Notes: generated by a model from the letters alone, not told the origin. 64,000 nt of DNA from Bolinopsis microptera (GCF_026151205.1 NC_087075.1:556501-620500), one strand, 5' to 3'; positions 10,034-21,599 are shown, counted from the first letter of the stretch. Translations and numbers: made by a program.

Positions 10034-10457
10034 TCGGAATAGAAAATCATATCAATATAAAAAAAGATCCAAAAAATAGATCCAAAAGATTCACACGGCA
10101 GTCAGGTGAACTACCATCAGGATGCTTTTGAAACAGGATAATAGCGCTATGTGTAATTAGTATATTATGCAAGGGATGGGATGCTGATGACTAAGCTGTC
10201 AATGCCCCACCTATTTAGGGATCCACTCAATTTCACGCCCTAGGTGTTGTCAATTGCTGGATTCACAAGTAAGAGCTTTTGATACGGCTCATGAAAATTG
10301 AGATGGGAAGAAAGGTCGGAAAAGAAAATTTTACTATAGCCAGGGACCCATGACATTGTTTGTACTGGTGGAGAAACAAAAGGAAGCAGCGTGCGCTACT
10401 TCGAAGAAATTCGACGAAGTATAAATTTGCAAATTCCATGACTGAATGCATAGCAAT

Positions 10458-10482
10458 TTTTGTAGGTTTATAACCTACAAAA
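10458..10482. repeat. hairpin TTTTGTAGGTT / AACCTACAAAA, copy A
   Basis: Perfect inverted repeat of about 11 bp with a three-base loop (TAT). It survives in every copy: B 28161-28184 (loop CAT), C 45959-45984, D 63808-63834 (with one indel). Too short for a recognised RNA gene; it could be a transcript hairpin or the end of a small inverted-repeat element. Confidence 0.8.
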
Positions 10483-11445
10483 AAAAACGCGTGGCTGACT
10501 TCGTCGACGGTCTTGGGAACAAATACTTTACCAGTATCACCCGTCAAGTGACGTTGTCGCCTCGTACGCTGACGCTGAAGGCGCACATTCATGTTGCAAC
10601 TTAGGAAACACTTTGATTGTCGATTTATAAGCATTATAACATGCATTGAATCTGTAACACAATGGACCATCGCGTATTTGCACAAACAATTTTTAAATCG
10701 AGCGCTAACGATCGTACAATTTTATGAAAAAATTCACACAAAACGGTTGTTAATGTTCATAGTATAGTAACCTGGTACTCAGGGTCGCTCAACATAATAC
10801 GTAATCACCGATGGGAGGAAGGTTTTCCCAATGATAAACTGATAGGTAATTTTTGACACAATAGCATAGTTAAAACTGATTACGAGGGGAAGGGGTTTAA
10901 AAATTGTCCAAAAACTGAAACGTATTTATGTGAACGACCCCTAATAGCTCGATTTTTGAGTCGCTTGTACCTAACAGGAACTCCTTTTTCGGCGTGTGGT
11001 AACCCGGCAATGTGCTTTGACTGTTTCATTTCCTCTGTATTATATAAAAAAGATGTTGATTGACACTGTACTTGACCTCACAAATCGACAATCTATGCAC
11101 ACGTACTACTACAAGATGCTTCCCCAGGAGCTATTTAAGATTTACATTGAATTGTGTCCAGTCAAACATTGTTATATTGAATTGCATGAAATTAAGTCAC
11201 CTAGTAAACGCTGTTATCTCAAATTATTGTCTTCAATACTTAAATTAATCATTATTTGTTTTTCACAATAATAAATCTTAATGAAGTTGTTTATATATAA
11301 TTACCAGTTTTTAGCATTACTCTTATTTAAGATAAGAGGTGGATGTTTTGGGTTTAACTACATAAACAAGTTATAATACTGTAATATTATAAAAGTTAAC
11401 TTGTTGTTCTGAAAACCCCAATCTCTCAGAATAAGAGTTTAAATC

Positions 11446-13370
11446 ATGAAATTGGGACACAATGCCAAGTTAACTACTATGTTTATAGGTAATAAAATTG
11501 TGATATATTTTAAATTCAATCGACCAATACTTAGGTTAAAATATGTCAGATTAAATCATAACTGTGTCCATGTTAAGGTTCCATCTATCTATAACCAATG
11601 AGCGCTTTAATGGCATACTCAAACAGAGACATTACTTCATAACAAAAAAACCCTGAAATTAGATAGTTTCAGTTTAAAACTTACTTTTCAGTGAATATAT
11701 CTTGCTACTTCTACTACGGCATTAGTCCAAGAGAAAATAACAAGAGGAACATATGGGGCTGAAAATGAGAGTATATTTCTACACCATGTATCTTTTCTTT
11801 TGCCAGTTGCTCATCAATGCTAATGTTCGCCAAAGTATTGGTACTACTTAATCATGTCTAAAATACCATGTAGCAACAAACCATGTGACTATTAATAATT
11901 GGCTATTATTTTAGAAAGCCTAGAATAGTGATCAATGTACCTGAAAGTGCTGAACATTGGTGTCTGATAAATACACATAAATTACAGGAATACTTCTGTG
12001 ACAGACTCGCCTCCGGACAAGACACAGCATACCGAGTTTTATCTGCGAGTTACTTACGTTGGAGCCATGTTGGCTTCCAATGCCTCCCTTAAATGGGTCA
12101 ACGTATCCGACTCAAAGTGTTGGAAAGAGTTGTAAAACCCATCCCGTGATGCTGCTTGGGAGTGATATTAGCTGAGTACGTTAAAACAAAGCAGATGTCT
12201 GGGGGGGGGTTTATTTTATGATGTTAAATTTGAACAGGAGAAGCTTGCTCCTTGTATCACAATTGTGAGATAATTGAAAATAACATGACAATAATTGTTA
12301 AGTGACGATAACTATAGGTTTATTTTCCAAATTAACTCAGAGAAAAAAGGTATAATATTGTCAAGTACCTGTCGGTGATGTTGATCAGTAGTTGGAGTTG
12401 CTCTGTTCATGTATAAATACGGTCAATCTGACGGCCCCGGGCCGATCGCTCATGGATTACGATTGTTTCTGGTGAAATGTTACTCTCACATCCTGACACT
12501 TGGTGAACACGAACACATAAACTAACTACTTATCGTATCAGAAAGCTTTTTGATTTTATGTGAATTGACTTAACATTTTGATCAATCGTATAATCTGCAC
12601 AGATGCCGTCAGTTTACTTATAATTAAACCGATTTGATTAAAATGTTTAAATACTTTAGACCAATTAAAAAACATGCCAAGTATTACAGACTTCTCATCG
12701 CTGACAAATATAAGCCCTGCTCCTTGCAGCTATTTTCCATGTCGACATCCACGATTTCACTAAATACTATTCACTACATACGGTCTAACTGTGGGCCAAG
12801 AAAAAAGAGAGGACACGGAATGAAAGCTCCTACATTGATGTTAATGATGAACCTGTACAGCATTGTGTAAGATATTTCAAACATTATATAAATTCCTATC
12901 AGATGAGTGTATATCTCTGAACATTTGCAATTGGTTGGTTAAATGCTGTCACGTGTCCATAAATTAACTTCCGTGGCTTCTTCTTAAGTTATAATAAGAG
13001 AGATGTAATGTGCCTACATCAATGAATTGACAATATATTTCAGGATGCATACGATATCTCTGTGGCCATGGAGAGACGGGAAGCCCCACATTCTGCACAA
13101 AAACACCCCGAAGTCGTTCCCGGAAATCATCACTTTCGTGATTATGCCAAAGTGCACTCGTCAAAACTTCATCTCATCACCGTTGTCTGAATGTTCGGCC
13201 CCTGAGTGCTCCATCATACCACTACCCGTAAGTTTTTTAACACTCCTGGGATCTTGTCGTTTGTTTGGTAATTCCACGGGCCCACCCGTCAGTGGATAGG
13301 TACTGCTGTTGTCTTTGCGGACTCGTCCTGAACGATAGTTGGTAAAACTGGTCAGGTTGAGAAACTCTGA
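11446..13370 (+). CDS. SLC35B1: SLC35B1 homologue, ER nucleotide/nucleotide-sugar transporter (copy A)
   Basis: Multi-pass ER membrane transporter of the SLC35B group; the human protein is reported to exchange ATP and ADP across the ER membrane. Exons on A: 11446-11488 (Met start, MKLGHNAKLLLCFIG), about 11693-11835 (FCYFNYGI.QEKITRGTYG), 11988-about 12176 ([20 protein letters not shown]), 12341-about 12510 (YLSVMLIVVGVALFMYK), about 12779-12866 (DGLTGVAQEKI, LMLMMNLYS), 13044-13370 (GEIWEALTF, GQNFIFITVSEFGPL, TTTRKFFTILGSVVLFGN, QWIGTAVVF, stop). These match human SLC35B1 segment by segment and in order. GT-AG borders are present. Residues are read by comparing copies A-C, because each copy has several one-base frameshifts, probably sequence errors. 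RP9 follows about 0.7 kb downstream. Confidence 0.92.
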
Positions 13371-14104
13371 AACATTTAATTTAGGTGTTATATGGGTTTA
13401 AAATTTTCTGTCTCCACAGCTGATAAAATTCACGTTTATTCATAAAAAAATTGCAACCAGATAGCTGTATTTTACGTTAAATCCCTTGAAATTTCATCTT
13501 AACATAACAATAGATTTTTTGCTGACAGTTTTCTGATAACATATATTATCTATTCATACCGTTATTTGATTATAATTATATTGAAGTTTAGTTTAAATAA
13601 CATTTAAGTTAGTTTCAGATGTCTCATGTTGTACCTTTAGCTCAATGTCTGTTTAGAGGATTAATATTTAACTTGCAAAATTTCACCTTTGACCCCTAGA
13701 CTTTTTTAGTTATATTCTCTGACGGGATCAAAATATTTATATAGAGGTTGATGATAATACAATTATTATCAGAACATTCTACATAACCGACTACGTAAAA
13801 ATGATGATTTGGTTACCCGATATAGTAAGTAATTTGTGGATGTTAGTATACGTAATGACCAACAAAGCCTTAATTTTTATTTCAATGTTTTTATTTCGCT
13901 GATTAATGATACAGAATCAGTTTTACTGACTTACATAAAGTTGGCAATATTCTAGATTAATCAAAGCTTTGGTTTATTTGCTCGATTCATTCTATTATGT
14001 GAAAGCTCTAATTTTTGCGTTCCTGAATTGTTTAATACATCTTCCTACAGACTCTAAACATCTAAAATATCCATAGTTTATACAAATCCCACCCTGTAGC
14101 AGAA

Positions 14105-15314
14105 ATGTCGTAAGGGTTCAGTATCCCCCAAGCTCGAGATCGCCTGGCCTCCAAAACTCGAGAAAAGAGCAACAAGTATAAAACACCTGACTTGTTCTAC
14201 AAAGACCATAAGACGATGGCACACGGAGGCAGATCTGAGCAACACCCGAGACTGTGTGCCCGACCTGCCGGAGAACAGCGAGGTGAAGAACGTGTACAAG
14301 TTGTTAATAAACATACAATGTACAAGTGTTATAAACGTTTAAAAACGTCTTTTGATTAATTATATATCGTGGCTATGCGGGTACTATTAATTCGAGTAAA
14401 ATGTATCGAGGGAATAAGTTATGGGGCACATAATGGTATGTTTTTTCTTGCAGAGTGCGAGAAATTCTGAAGTCTGCCCCAACCAAAGGCTTGGATGGAT
14501 GCCACTAGGGGAAGAGGTAAAAGTGATGCAATTGTTGCGGAGCAAAAGTATGGTCACCGAACAGGAGATAAAGAGTGTACTTAGCCTCTAAATGGAACCA
14601 TCAGAACGAATCAATTCGTAAGATCACGAGGACCAATGTAACACATGATACGGCAGAAGGTATGAAATTGCTTGAAGCTAGAGATCCATCGTTGAGGTCT
14701 ACGTGAAATTGCTAGTTTAGAAGTGTCTTATACAATTTATCTGACCCGATTTGCCCATCAGTAATGAACCGATCAGAATTCCTTTGATTCAGCTTACACA
14801 TTTATTTTTGAAAATCCAATCAAGCAATAAAAATTGATGTTATTACAATTATCAATTAATAATTGATGAATGAATGAAAGAAAGCTTCTTGAAATCGGGT
14901 AGCCTGTGCAGACACGCCCGATTCAAAGCTATCTACAGACCTACACAATTGCAAGTAAGTAGGTAAATATTCATGCTAGGCAAGTGGCAATTTAATTAAT
15001 AATTAAATAATTAAAATAATTCTCAACACGAAGACCAGGATGTAGGAGGCACACCAAAAAGAGTTAGTGAGGATAGCTCAATTGAAAGCAATGATGTAGA
15101 GAAGATACTAGTGGTTGGCAGTGATGAAGACTCCGAAAAAAAAAAAGAAGAAGAAAGAAGAAGATCACGAAGAAGAAAAGGAAAAAAGGGGTCAGATCAA
15201 TCCACGGAGGAGAAAGATACAGATCATGGAAAAAAAGAGGAGTTCAGAAAAGAAAAATAAAAAGAAGAAAAAAGGAGACTACATCCGACGGACAGTGAGG
15301 ATTCAAAAGAATGA
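14105..15314 (+). CDS. RP9: RP9 (PIM1-associated, splicing-linked) homologue (copy A)
   Basis: RP9/PAP-1 is a small nuclear protein bound by PIM1 kinase and linked to pre-mRNA splicing; human mutations are associated with retinitis pigmentosa. Three exons on A: 14105-14282 (MSKGSVSP start; REKSNKLKQLDLFYKDP; RDCVPDLPENSE), 14454-14659 (VREILKSAPTKGLWMPLGKE; VKVMQCWRC; YGHRTGDKEC; EQFRKMHEDPM) and about 15027-15314 (EEDTSGSDEDSE, then a long Lys-rich tail, PSDSEDSKD and stop). The C..C....H......C zinc-knuckle-like element and the HEDPM block match human RP9 closely, and the poly-Lys tail is typical. Reading requires combining copies A-C. The N-terminus is shorter than in human. Confidence 0.93.
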
Positions 15315-15388
15315 TCATGAGTTTTCGAGTTTTCTGAGTTTTCTGAACTACGATTTAATCTATAAAATACTGACAAAAAGTTATTTCA

Positions 15389-15394
15389 ATAAAG
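15389..15394 (+). terminator. polyadenylation signal AATAAA after RP9 (copy A)
   Basis: TTTCAATAAAGTACAG lies about 75 bp after the RP9 stop and is identical in copies B (33082-33087) and C (50901-50906), so it is likely the cleavage signal of RP9 transcripts. Confidence 0.7.
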
Positions 15395-15841
15395 TACAGT
15401 CAACCTAGAATGTTCACGGGATAACAAGAAAACAACTATGATATGGATATAAAGGTATAAACTCTTGAATTAAACAGTTTATTTTGTCTACAAAGATCTC
15501 AAACAGGCTACGTTTTTTTGACCAACTACGACGGAATTACAGTTTTGACAAATATTAATTGACTTAACGTCTACCACAGCCCTATTTACATTTTATATGT
15601 GATTGTTAAAGTACGAACATGATTTTATAATGTTAAGAAGATACGAACAGAAGTAATTTCTTGTGTTTTAAATTGAAGGCAAAAATTAGAGTCATATCAT
15701 TACAACTGTATTGCAATGTTTGCTTTTGGAGTGCCATAATCACGAAACCCTGCTTTAATATCCCGGACCGTTATTATAAATGATCTACAGATAACGCATG
15801 CTGTAGAGTGTAGACAACAATTATTAAGAAACACAAGCACA

Positions 15842-17121
15842 ACTGAAAAGCCAAAAGATCCTCAAACTAAACGATATCCTTCCCCTTCACATCATCTCCC
15901 GATCCGACCCAGGACCTCACAGCATCAGCTACCATCGAGTGAGATCGTCTTCCTGTCCCGCAAATGATATCTCCTAAATAGATACTGTTCTAACTACAGC
16001 ACGCCGACTCTTGTCGGCGTATTTGTTTTCAGGCACTTCAAACACTCCTTCCATTTCAAGTGACAAATCATTATTGAGTGTAGTTGATATTGAGACTAGG
16101 AAAGTACAGCATATGTATCAAAATCTCACGATAATCCGCTGTATGCACGTGTGAAGTCAGGGATGGGAAGGTATTCGCTACTGGGAATAGAACGAAGGTT
16201 AAGTTTTGAATTTTACTTTCTTTAGTTAATAAAGCTCAGTTATTATTATTGAATGTTTTCAGTGAGGTTGAGTAATAATTCTGAATATCTTGCTGATTCT
16301 CCTCAAAAAGTCCAAAATATCATTCAATCTTTCCAAATTATAGCCTTGTGCATTTAACACACTTTAACCTAATGCTTTTTTCCCAATTTACAGTTATAAA
16401 ATTTGGGATCCTGAGAAAAGAAGAACCCATCGTGATGAAAAAACCAAGCACGACAACTTCATCTCCTCCTCTCAGTCGATTCCACAGGATCCACCCGGTA
16501 GCTGCATCTGGAGAAGGTCGCCTCTCTGTCTGGAACTCTCACGACAACGCAAACTCATAGCACTATCTGACAATTGACAGTGAGCTGTATTAACAATGAC
16601 GTGGTGCGTACCAACAGTAAAGTTGTGAGCGGGACGGATATGGGGTGTGTTGAACATTTTATCGTGGACAACGGGGGGAAAAATCTAGACAGGATACCCG
16701 TTCAGGAGAAGTGAGCGTGGATACTGTGTTTGTTATTCTGAGGATATTCCAAGTTTTATGGATGTATGGACGGTGTTATCCGAGCTACCTCCCTCTTTCC
16801 TCACAAACCCTGACCCACATTTGGGATCACTCTGATAACTCTATATAGGACTTGTGTTTTCGCATGATGAATGAGGAGATCTTGTCAATAGGACAGTGAT
16901 TATTTTGATCCGGGCGTGGTCCGTCGAGGAAACTGATGAGGATATTAAGAACTTTCTAGTTGAGGACATGATAAGGATAGTGGTGATTCAGAAGGATATG
17001 ATGATGTATGAGTCAATTCGTCCAGAAGATGAGCAACCAAGAAAAAGAAATTAAAACTTAGTAGTTTCGAAGGAATTAAGTCGAACGAACCTGCTTGATT
17101 TTTTCTCAGCGGACTTAGCTA
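15842..17121 (+). CDS. WDR55: WDR55 homologue, nucleolar WD-repeat protein (copy A)
   Basis: WDR55 is a WD40 propeller protein of the nucleolus needed for rRNA processing. Two exons on A: about 15842-16197 and 16394-about 17121. Blocks in order: FDIISHPTQDLTAVSTIEGE, LSISSDKSFCVCDIETRK, NPLYALCEV.DGKVFATGDD at the exon end; then KLWDLRKEEPI, LVAASGDGRLSVWNL, TERGVLNIFTW, LVLGCMDGVIRATSLFPHKP, EALVLSHDEEIL, an acidic stretch (DEDIKNFL, DSEDNDDDESDSSEDEQP), KKKKLK and ADFFSDLA at the stop. Order and spacing match vertebrate WDR55, including the acidic/basic tail. The exact N-terminus is unsure: an ATG at the exon start is plausible but its frame depends on indels. All copies are frameshifted as printed. 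Confidence 0.88.
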
Positions 17122-17342
17122 GCTTACTTTTGTGAACGTTTATCAGAGATATTGACTACCGTTTACTCTTTTATTTAACATATTTCTTTTACGCGTATCA
17201 TATGACTATAGTAAATGGTATTTAACTGCCTAATTGACTGTTCTCAATTCAATTTTGATTTTATAAACTGTAATTAATTGAACGAATAGTTAAATGCAAC
17301 ATTCACCACATTAATTTCCATACTTTATAGTTAGCTGAAACA

Positions 17343-19280
17343 ATGGTTTATCTCAATCGGTTTGGGAAGGAAGTGCAAACGACGATATGAGTAGGGATTG
17401 TGCGGGATGGTGAAGTATTGTCCAACCCCCCGACGCCACCTACTGTCTCCCACGGGTCACGGTTTCTTACCACGTCACAACCGCGCAACATCACCGAACA
17501 ATATCCTCAAACTAGTCAAACAGGCTAACGAAGTAAGTGCGTTTAAAACTTAACATACCAATCTCTGGACTTTCACCGAGCCATACTGAAACTGTTTGTA
17601 GTTATGTATGGAAAAACGTGCAGCTTAACAACGTATCCTCTCTTTCCGGCAGCAGGTGTACAATATCCGATAATAGACTGTGTGAGTTATACTAAAAGGA
17701 CCGGTCATGAGCGCCGCTAGGCAGCACTGCAGTTGTAGCGCGCACCTGGCCGCAACTCTGGCACATTCCTCTCATGCCTGTTAACATTGTACGCACCAGG
17801 TTTGATATGGGAGACAGGTCTGTATTACATGTTTGATTGTGATTAATCTTGTAGTTTCTTCAGAATGATAGTTCTCCGTGTTTTGTGCAAACAGATTTTC
17901 AATCCATTTCTCAGTTGATTGAGGACAGCCCTTGAATTTATTTGTTTAAAATCTACAAAGGAAAGATATTTTACATACTCTGCACATGGATAAGGAAATC
18001 TATGACAGTGTAAATTATTTCCGATATCAAAATAAGAAATGTTTAGAATTGATTATAATGCAGATTATGTTAATAAGAAGGGTAATCAATACAATAAAAA
18101 CGTCTGAGGTATACTGAATACAAAATAATCATGTGTAATGTATACTGACCAGGTAACAGGTTCAAGATAACCCCACAGTAACTCTACGTGTCGGGAGGCA
18201 ATACACAGGTATCAGTTACATGAATCAGAGATACATGATATTCGGTGAAACCCTGGATATAGCTGTCGGCAATGTCTCTGGACAGGTTTTAGTTTTAAAC
18301 GTTTAATCAAATTTAAAGATTAAATCTCCGCTTTGTTATTTCGGAAAACTAGTTTTTTGTTAGCCAAAACTTTGTATCTTTTTATTTCACATTGAATCTG
18401 GCCGGACTTAATCCAAATAATACGCTTTCATGCAGGTTTGCCAGAGTGTTGAAGTTAAGTAACGACCCCGTACTGATACAACATTGACAGCTAGCTAAAC
18501 AGGGAAAAAAGATTATTGAGCTACCTTACTGTGTCAAAAAGGAATGGTATGTCAACTTTTTTCTGGTTATTCGCAATAGTTTATTCTAGCAGGAACCCGT
18601 CTAACCCTAAAGTGTTTTAAATGACTCGAGAGACTAAAATGATTATTACTATTTAAATTCGCGTTTTTGACACCACGTTTGGGAGTCCATATTGTTTTAT
18701 TTTGGGCACTAAAATTAATTAATCCTTGGCCAATTTTTTATTTTTTCATGCTGATATTGAAGCCATTAAAGCATTTGACCCAGTCAAAAAGATTCATGTT
18801 GTATATCTTTATACGTTTTTGCGGAAAGTTGCGTAAAGTTGATGCCGTGTTGTCAGTAAAATGCACGGATATATACATACAAATATATCGTACTCGCTTT
18901 ATATATAGTAATAACTCGGATATTGTTGCATGTAATATCTTCTTCCATAACAATCAACATCCCAATCCTCCGACATTCAATTTGCGTCACCCTGCTAATT
19001 TTCCAGGACTTGTTATCGCACATTGAAGGGACTGCTGTACAGATCTTGCGGCAGGAGACTGCACTAAGCGATCTTTGTTATTCTTTTACAGGTTTAGCCA
19101 TAACCAATCATCTGTGCGTAAAATTAACAGGTTCACGTTATTAAACGTCAACCAGTTCAAACTTTGCAGTTTTGTTGAAACTTGCCGATAATGCATTTAT
19201 ATCTGTTGAATTTAAACAAATAATACTTTTATTTCCATGAAACATGTTCGGCGAAGCTGTGGAGATAAACGAACGAGCAT
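17343..19280 (+). pseudogene. OSGEP: OSGEP (Kae1, KEOPS t6A synthase subunit), 3'-truncated (copy A)
   Basis: OSGEP is the catalytic subunit of KEOPS, which adds threonylcarbamoyl to A37 of tRNAs. Exons on A: 17343-17531 (ATG; ISIGFEGSANKIGVGIVRDG), about 17653-17817 ([20 protein letters not shown], then the metal-binding HCIAH block), 18160-18285 (PTVLYVSGGNTQVISY; IFGETLDIAVGN), 18436-18564 (FARVLKLSNDP, ELPYCVKGMDVSFS), 19007-19091 (ECT-like KADLCFSLQ), about 19239-19280 (ETVFAMLVEITERA). These match human OSGEP in order. Right after TERA the sequence changes: no donor, and the GGVGCN block and the C-terminal ATP-binding NGAMIA region are absent. The LINE-I tail begins about 85 bp on. The truncation is the same in all three copies; the scattered frameshifts are not. 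It starts only about 220 bp after WDR55. Confidence 0.9.
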
Positions 19281-19364
19281 CATCTTCCCAACAACGACAA
19301 TTCCTCATGCTCCACCATCATCTGGTTCTGCATTAAATGATAAGCACCTCTATCAAGACCACCT

Positions 19365-20118
19365 TTAAACCACTATTAATTTATTGACCTATTATACTTA
19401 TGGTAGTTTATAGACCACATTAATTTATTAACTTATCAAAATTAGTATTTGTCTTTTGTGACTGTATCACCCAGTTTTAACATTGAAAATTGTACAGTTT
19501 ATTGACGACACCATTGACTGAAGTTATTTATATTCTAAATTAATATTCTAGATATTTTATTTTCTTTTACAACAGACGACAACTTCCTGTAATTTTTCTC
19601 TATATTAGTTACTCCTATCTTCTTGAACAGCTTTTTTACGAAGACATTGACAAATGATACCCACATTAGGCATTCATTAATGCATCTAAATTTTTCACTG
19701 CATAGCTTAGAAATTATTCTCTGGTCAACAGATTTCAAATGTTAATTAATTGAAGTATGACAGTAAGTAATAAAGACGTATTTAATTTTGCTTGGGCTAT
19801 TATATGGACTAGGTATGGAGGTTTAATGATGAATATGGCATTTGAATCTATATAAATTTACAGCTATGTGGTTGGGGCATTTTGCATAGTAAATATGGTT
19901 ATCAACTCATATATATCAATTATTATGATGTGGTATTCGATTTCTGATTAATTTCTCTAGGATAAGAGTATTATATCTCAATTTGGCTTTAGGTAGTGCC
20001 CCGCTAAAAGAACTGTGATTCTTCCAGGAAGCATCCCGTGCACAGAGCTTGGTCTACATATATATTAAATTATTAAACCACCATTTCTGTATGTGCACAA
20101 AAATTTATTTTCATCAAA
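19365..20118 (+). repeat. LINE-I tail (copy A)
   Basis: Matches the clean segment at 1566-2325 throughout, ending at the same point. It sits between truncated OSGEP and the ATG of the AlkB-SGNH ORF. It is either a 5'-truncated LINE-I insertion or, less likely, the 5' UTR of LINE-II. Confidence 0.85.
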
Positions 20119-20120
20119 AC

Positions 20121-21381
20121 ATGAGGAAAAACCTGTGTAGACAACGTAGGAAGAATTCATGAAACAGTGATGCTGAATCGACCTGTCACCAATTACTGCG
20201 AATCTCTTCAGTTCAGTCAGAGATGGGCATTCATATGTTCATTTGAGAGATACAAGTATAGCGGATCCCGAGATAGAATAAGAAAACCGTGGAGATCCCT
20301 GATAAAATTGCTACACTTGCCTGAAAATCATGAGAGTTCGTGGCCGACGGAAACTCCAGAATGAAACAGCGATGTTTTATCAACCGTATAAGAAGGCGAA
20401 GGGTTATCTGCCTGAACATTCAGACAATGAACCGGTGATACATCCAGAGTCTAGCATATTGACTCTTTTCCATTGGAGGTGAATGCAAATCCTCTTCACT
20501 GAAATGAACAACCCATTCACACGCACAAGTGTACTCCAAGATCCAGTTTTACAGGATACCAGACAGAGTCGGCTCACTACAAGCACTCTATTCCATAAGG
20601 GTCAGTCACTGTGCAGTACGATATATAGTTTCACCATCAGATCAATAATGGAAAGACGTGCCAGTAATTATCTTCTCTTGATTCAATGGAGCAGTTATGA
20701 AATTTGGAAAGGATCACAAAAGAGCTTGGTAAGTGGCTGCCTGTCGGAATTTTGGACTCTACAATAGGATGGACCATTAACCCATATCTTGGCATGTGGA
20801 TACAAGAACCTGTTTTATTTGGGTAATAAATGATGTTATAAGACCATCTGTTAAATCTCAGCGTGAACTTTTTGCCAATTTAGTCCATCTAGAATTCAAG
20901 ATTGAGCAAATTCAAGAGGCCAATCAACTGCCCAAGTATTTTCTTGTCCTCTTTTACAACTCGAAATGCTGATTTAAATAGGAAATGTACTCTTTATAGA
21001 ACTTAGTCCGTCGTGAAGCTACGCCCCAAAAACATTGGTGTCCAGTCGTTGTTGGCTTTGATGACTTTCCATGACAAAAACACTGCTTACTTTGCCTAAC
21101 CTAGTCCCAGGCTTTGACAGATATGGCGAACGGATTTACCTGCACCTCAATGGAAGGGAGTGGCCAAACTTGCTACTTAATTCCGTAATACTGTCCTTGT
21201 TAGATGCATGAGGGACTGATAGGAGGAAGAGGTGGGGAGGAGGACGGTAAGGTAGGTTCAACACTTTATTCTCATCCCGCCGGAGGACAGCCTCCATGTT
21301 GAAGGCATCAGCCTCCACATGAATGTTCATTAAAAGAGGTCTGTAGCCCACAGTTTAAAAAGTATTTACTTAGTCAATCTA
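20121..21381 (+). CDS. LINE-II ORF1: AlkB-like oxygenase plus SGNH hydrolase (copy A)
   Basis: A combined reading of copies A-C from ATG 20121 gives a protein of roughly 400 residues with two enzyme-like parts. The N-terminus is acidic (VEEFIDSDAESDLHQYCESL). The middle has HSDNEP (HxD iron ligands), SSILTLSLG, a distal MTRRSQAHYKHSIPK (third ligand His) and RYSFTFR, the R-x5-R 2-oxoglutarate-binding element of AlkB proteins. The second part has DSNGAGMKFG (GDS-like block I), IVLYVGINDVRRP (GxND block III), AKIFLCPLLQTRNADLN and DYLHLNWKGVAKL (DxxH block V), the SGNH/GDSL esterase pattern. It ends with a small Cys/His motif (EVCAHC). An esterase is known in ORF1 of some CR1-type LINEs; I do not recall AlkB there. 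The ORF1 role is inferred from position just upstream of the endonuclease-RT. A separate gene is possible. Confidence 0.7.
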
Positions 21382-21599
21382 TCAATTGAAATCTACCACT
21401 GTAATTGTCCCAGTTCACTCCCTAGATGTTTTAACACCAGTGACAAACAAATAAAAAAGTTGACTTGTACTGCAATAATTGTATCCACCTAGCAGTAAAC
21501 CGTTTTATAACCCCTTTAAGCTATCTGAATGAGACAATGATGACAGCACAGATGCAGATGAGTAATACGTAAAATCTCTGAGGTACTTGAAAGGCTGTG

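Larger units (their letters stand above)
8470..11445. other. copy A leader: no recognised gene, CG-rich block at about 9010-9260
   Basis: About 3 kb before SLC35B1. About 9010-9260 is CG-rich (GCGCGGCGCC, GCGCGC) and has a GACGACGAC run, with a small hairpin of the form TTGCTCTGC-GAA-GCAGAGCAA best seen in copy D (62474-62494). This could be a promoter or CpG island. On the minus strand about 8866-8970, a combined reading contains PVLDPNVNLAATVPAQ, protein-like but unrecognised. The last part (about 10750-11440) precedes the SLC35B1 start and includes TATATAAAA-type words (about 11040) that may be a promoter. Copies B (26181-29145), C (43968-46951) and D (61791-64000) hold the same. Confidence 0.5.

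Noticed and set aside
10263-10685. 140-residue minus-strand open frame in copy A
   Set aside because: It is not open in copies B, C or D and has no recognisable content; it spans the hairpin and is probably opened by chance indels.
12634-12870. Stand-alone 78-residue ORF
   Set aside because: Its second half is the fifth SLC35B1 exon (LMLMMNLYS); the first half is intron.
15115-15408. Lys-rich 97-residue frame as a separate basic protein
   Set aside because: It is the last exon of RP9, partly read out of frame because of indels.
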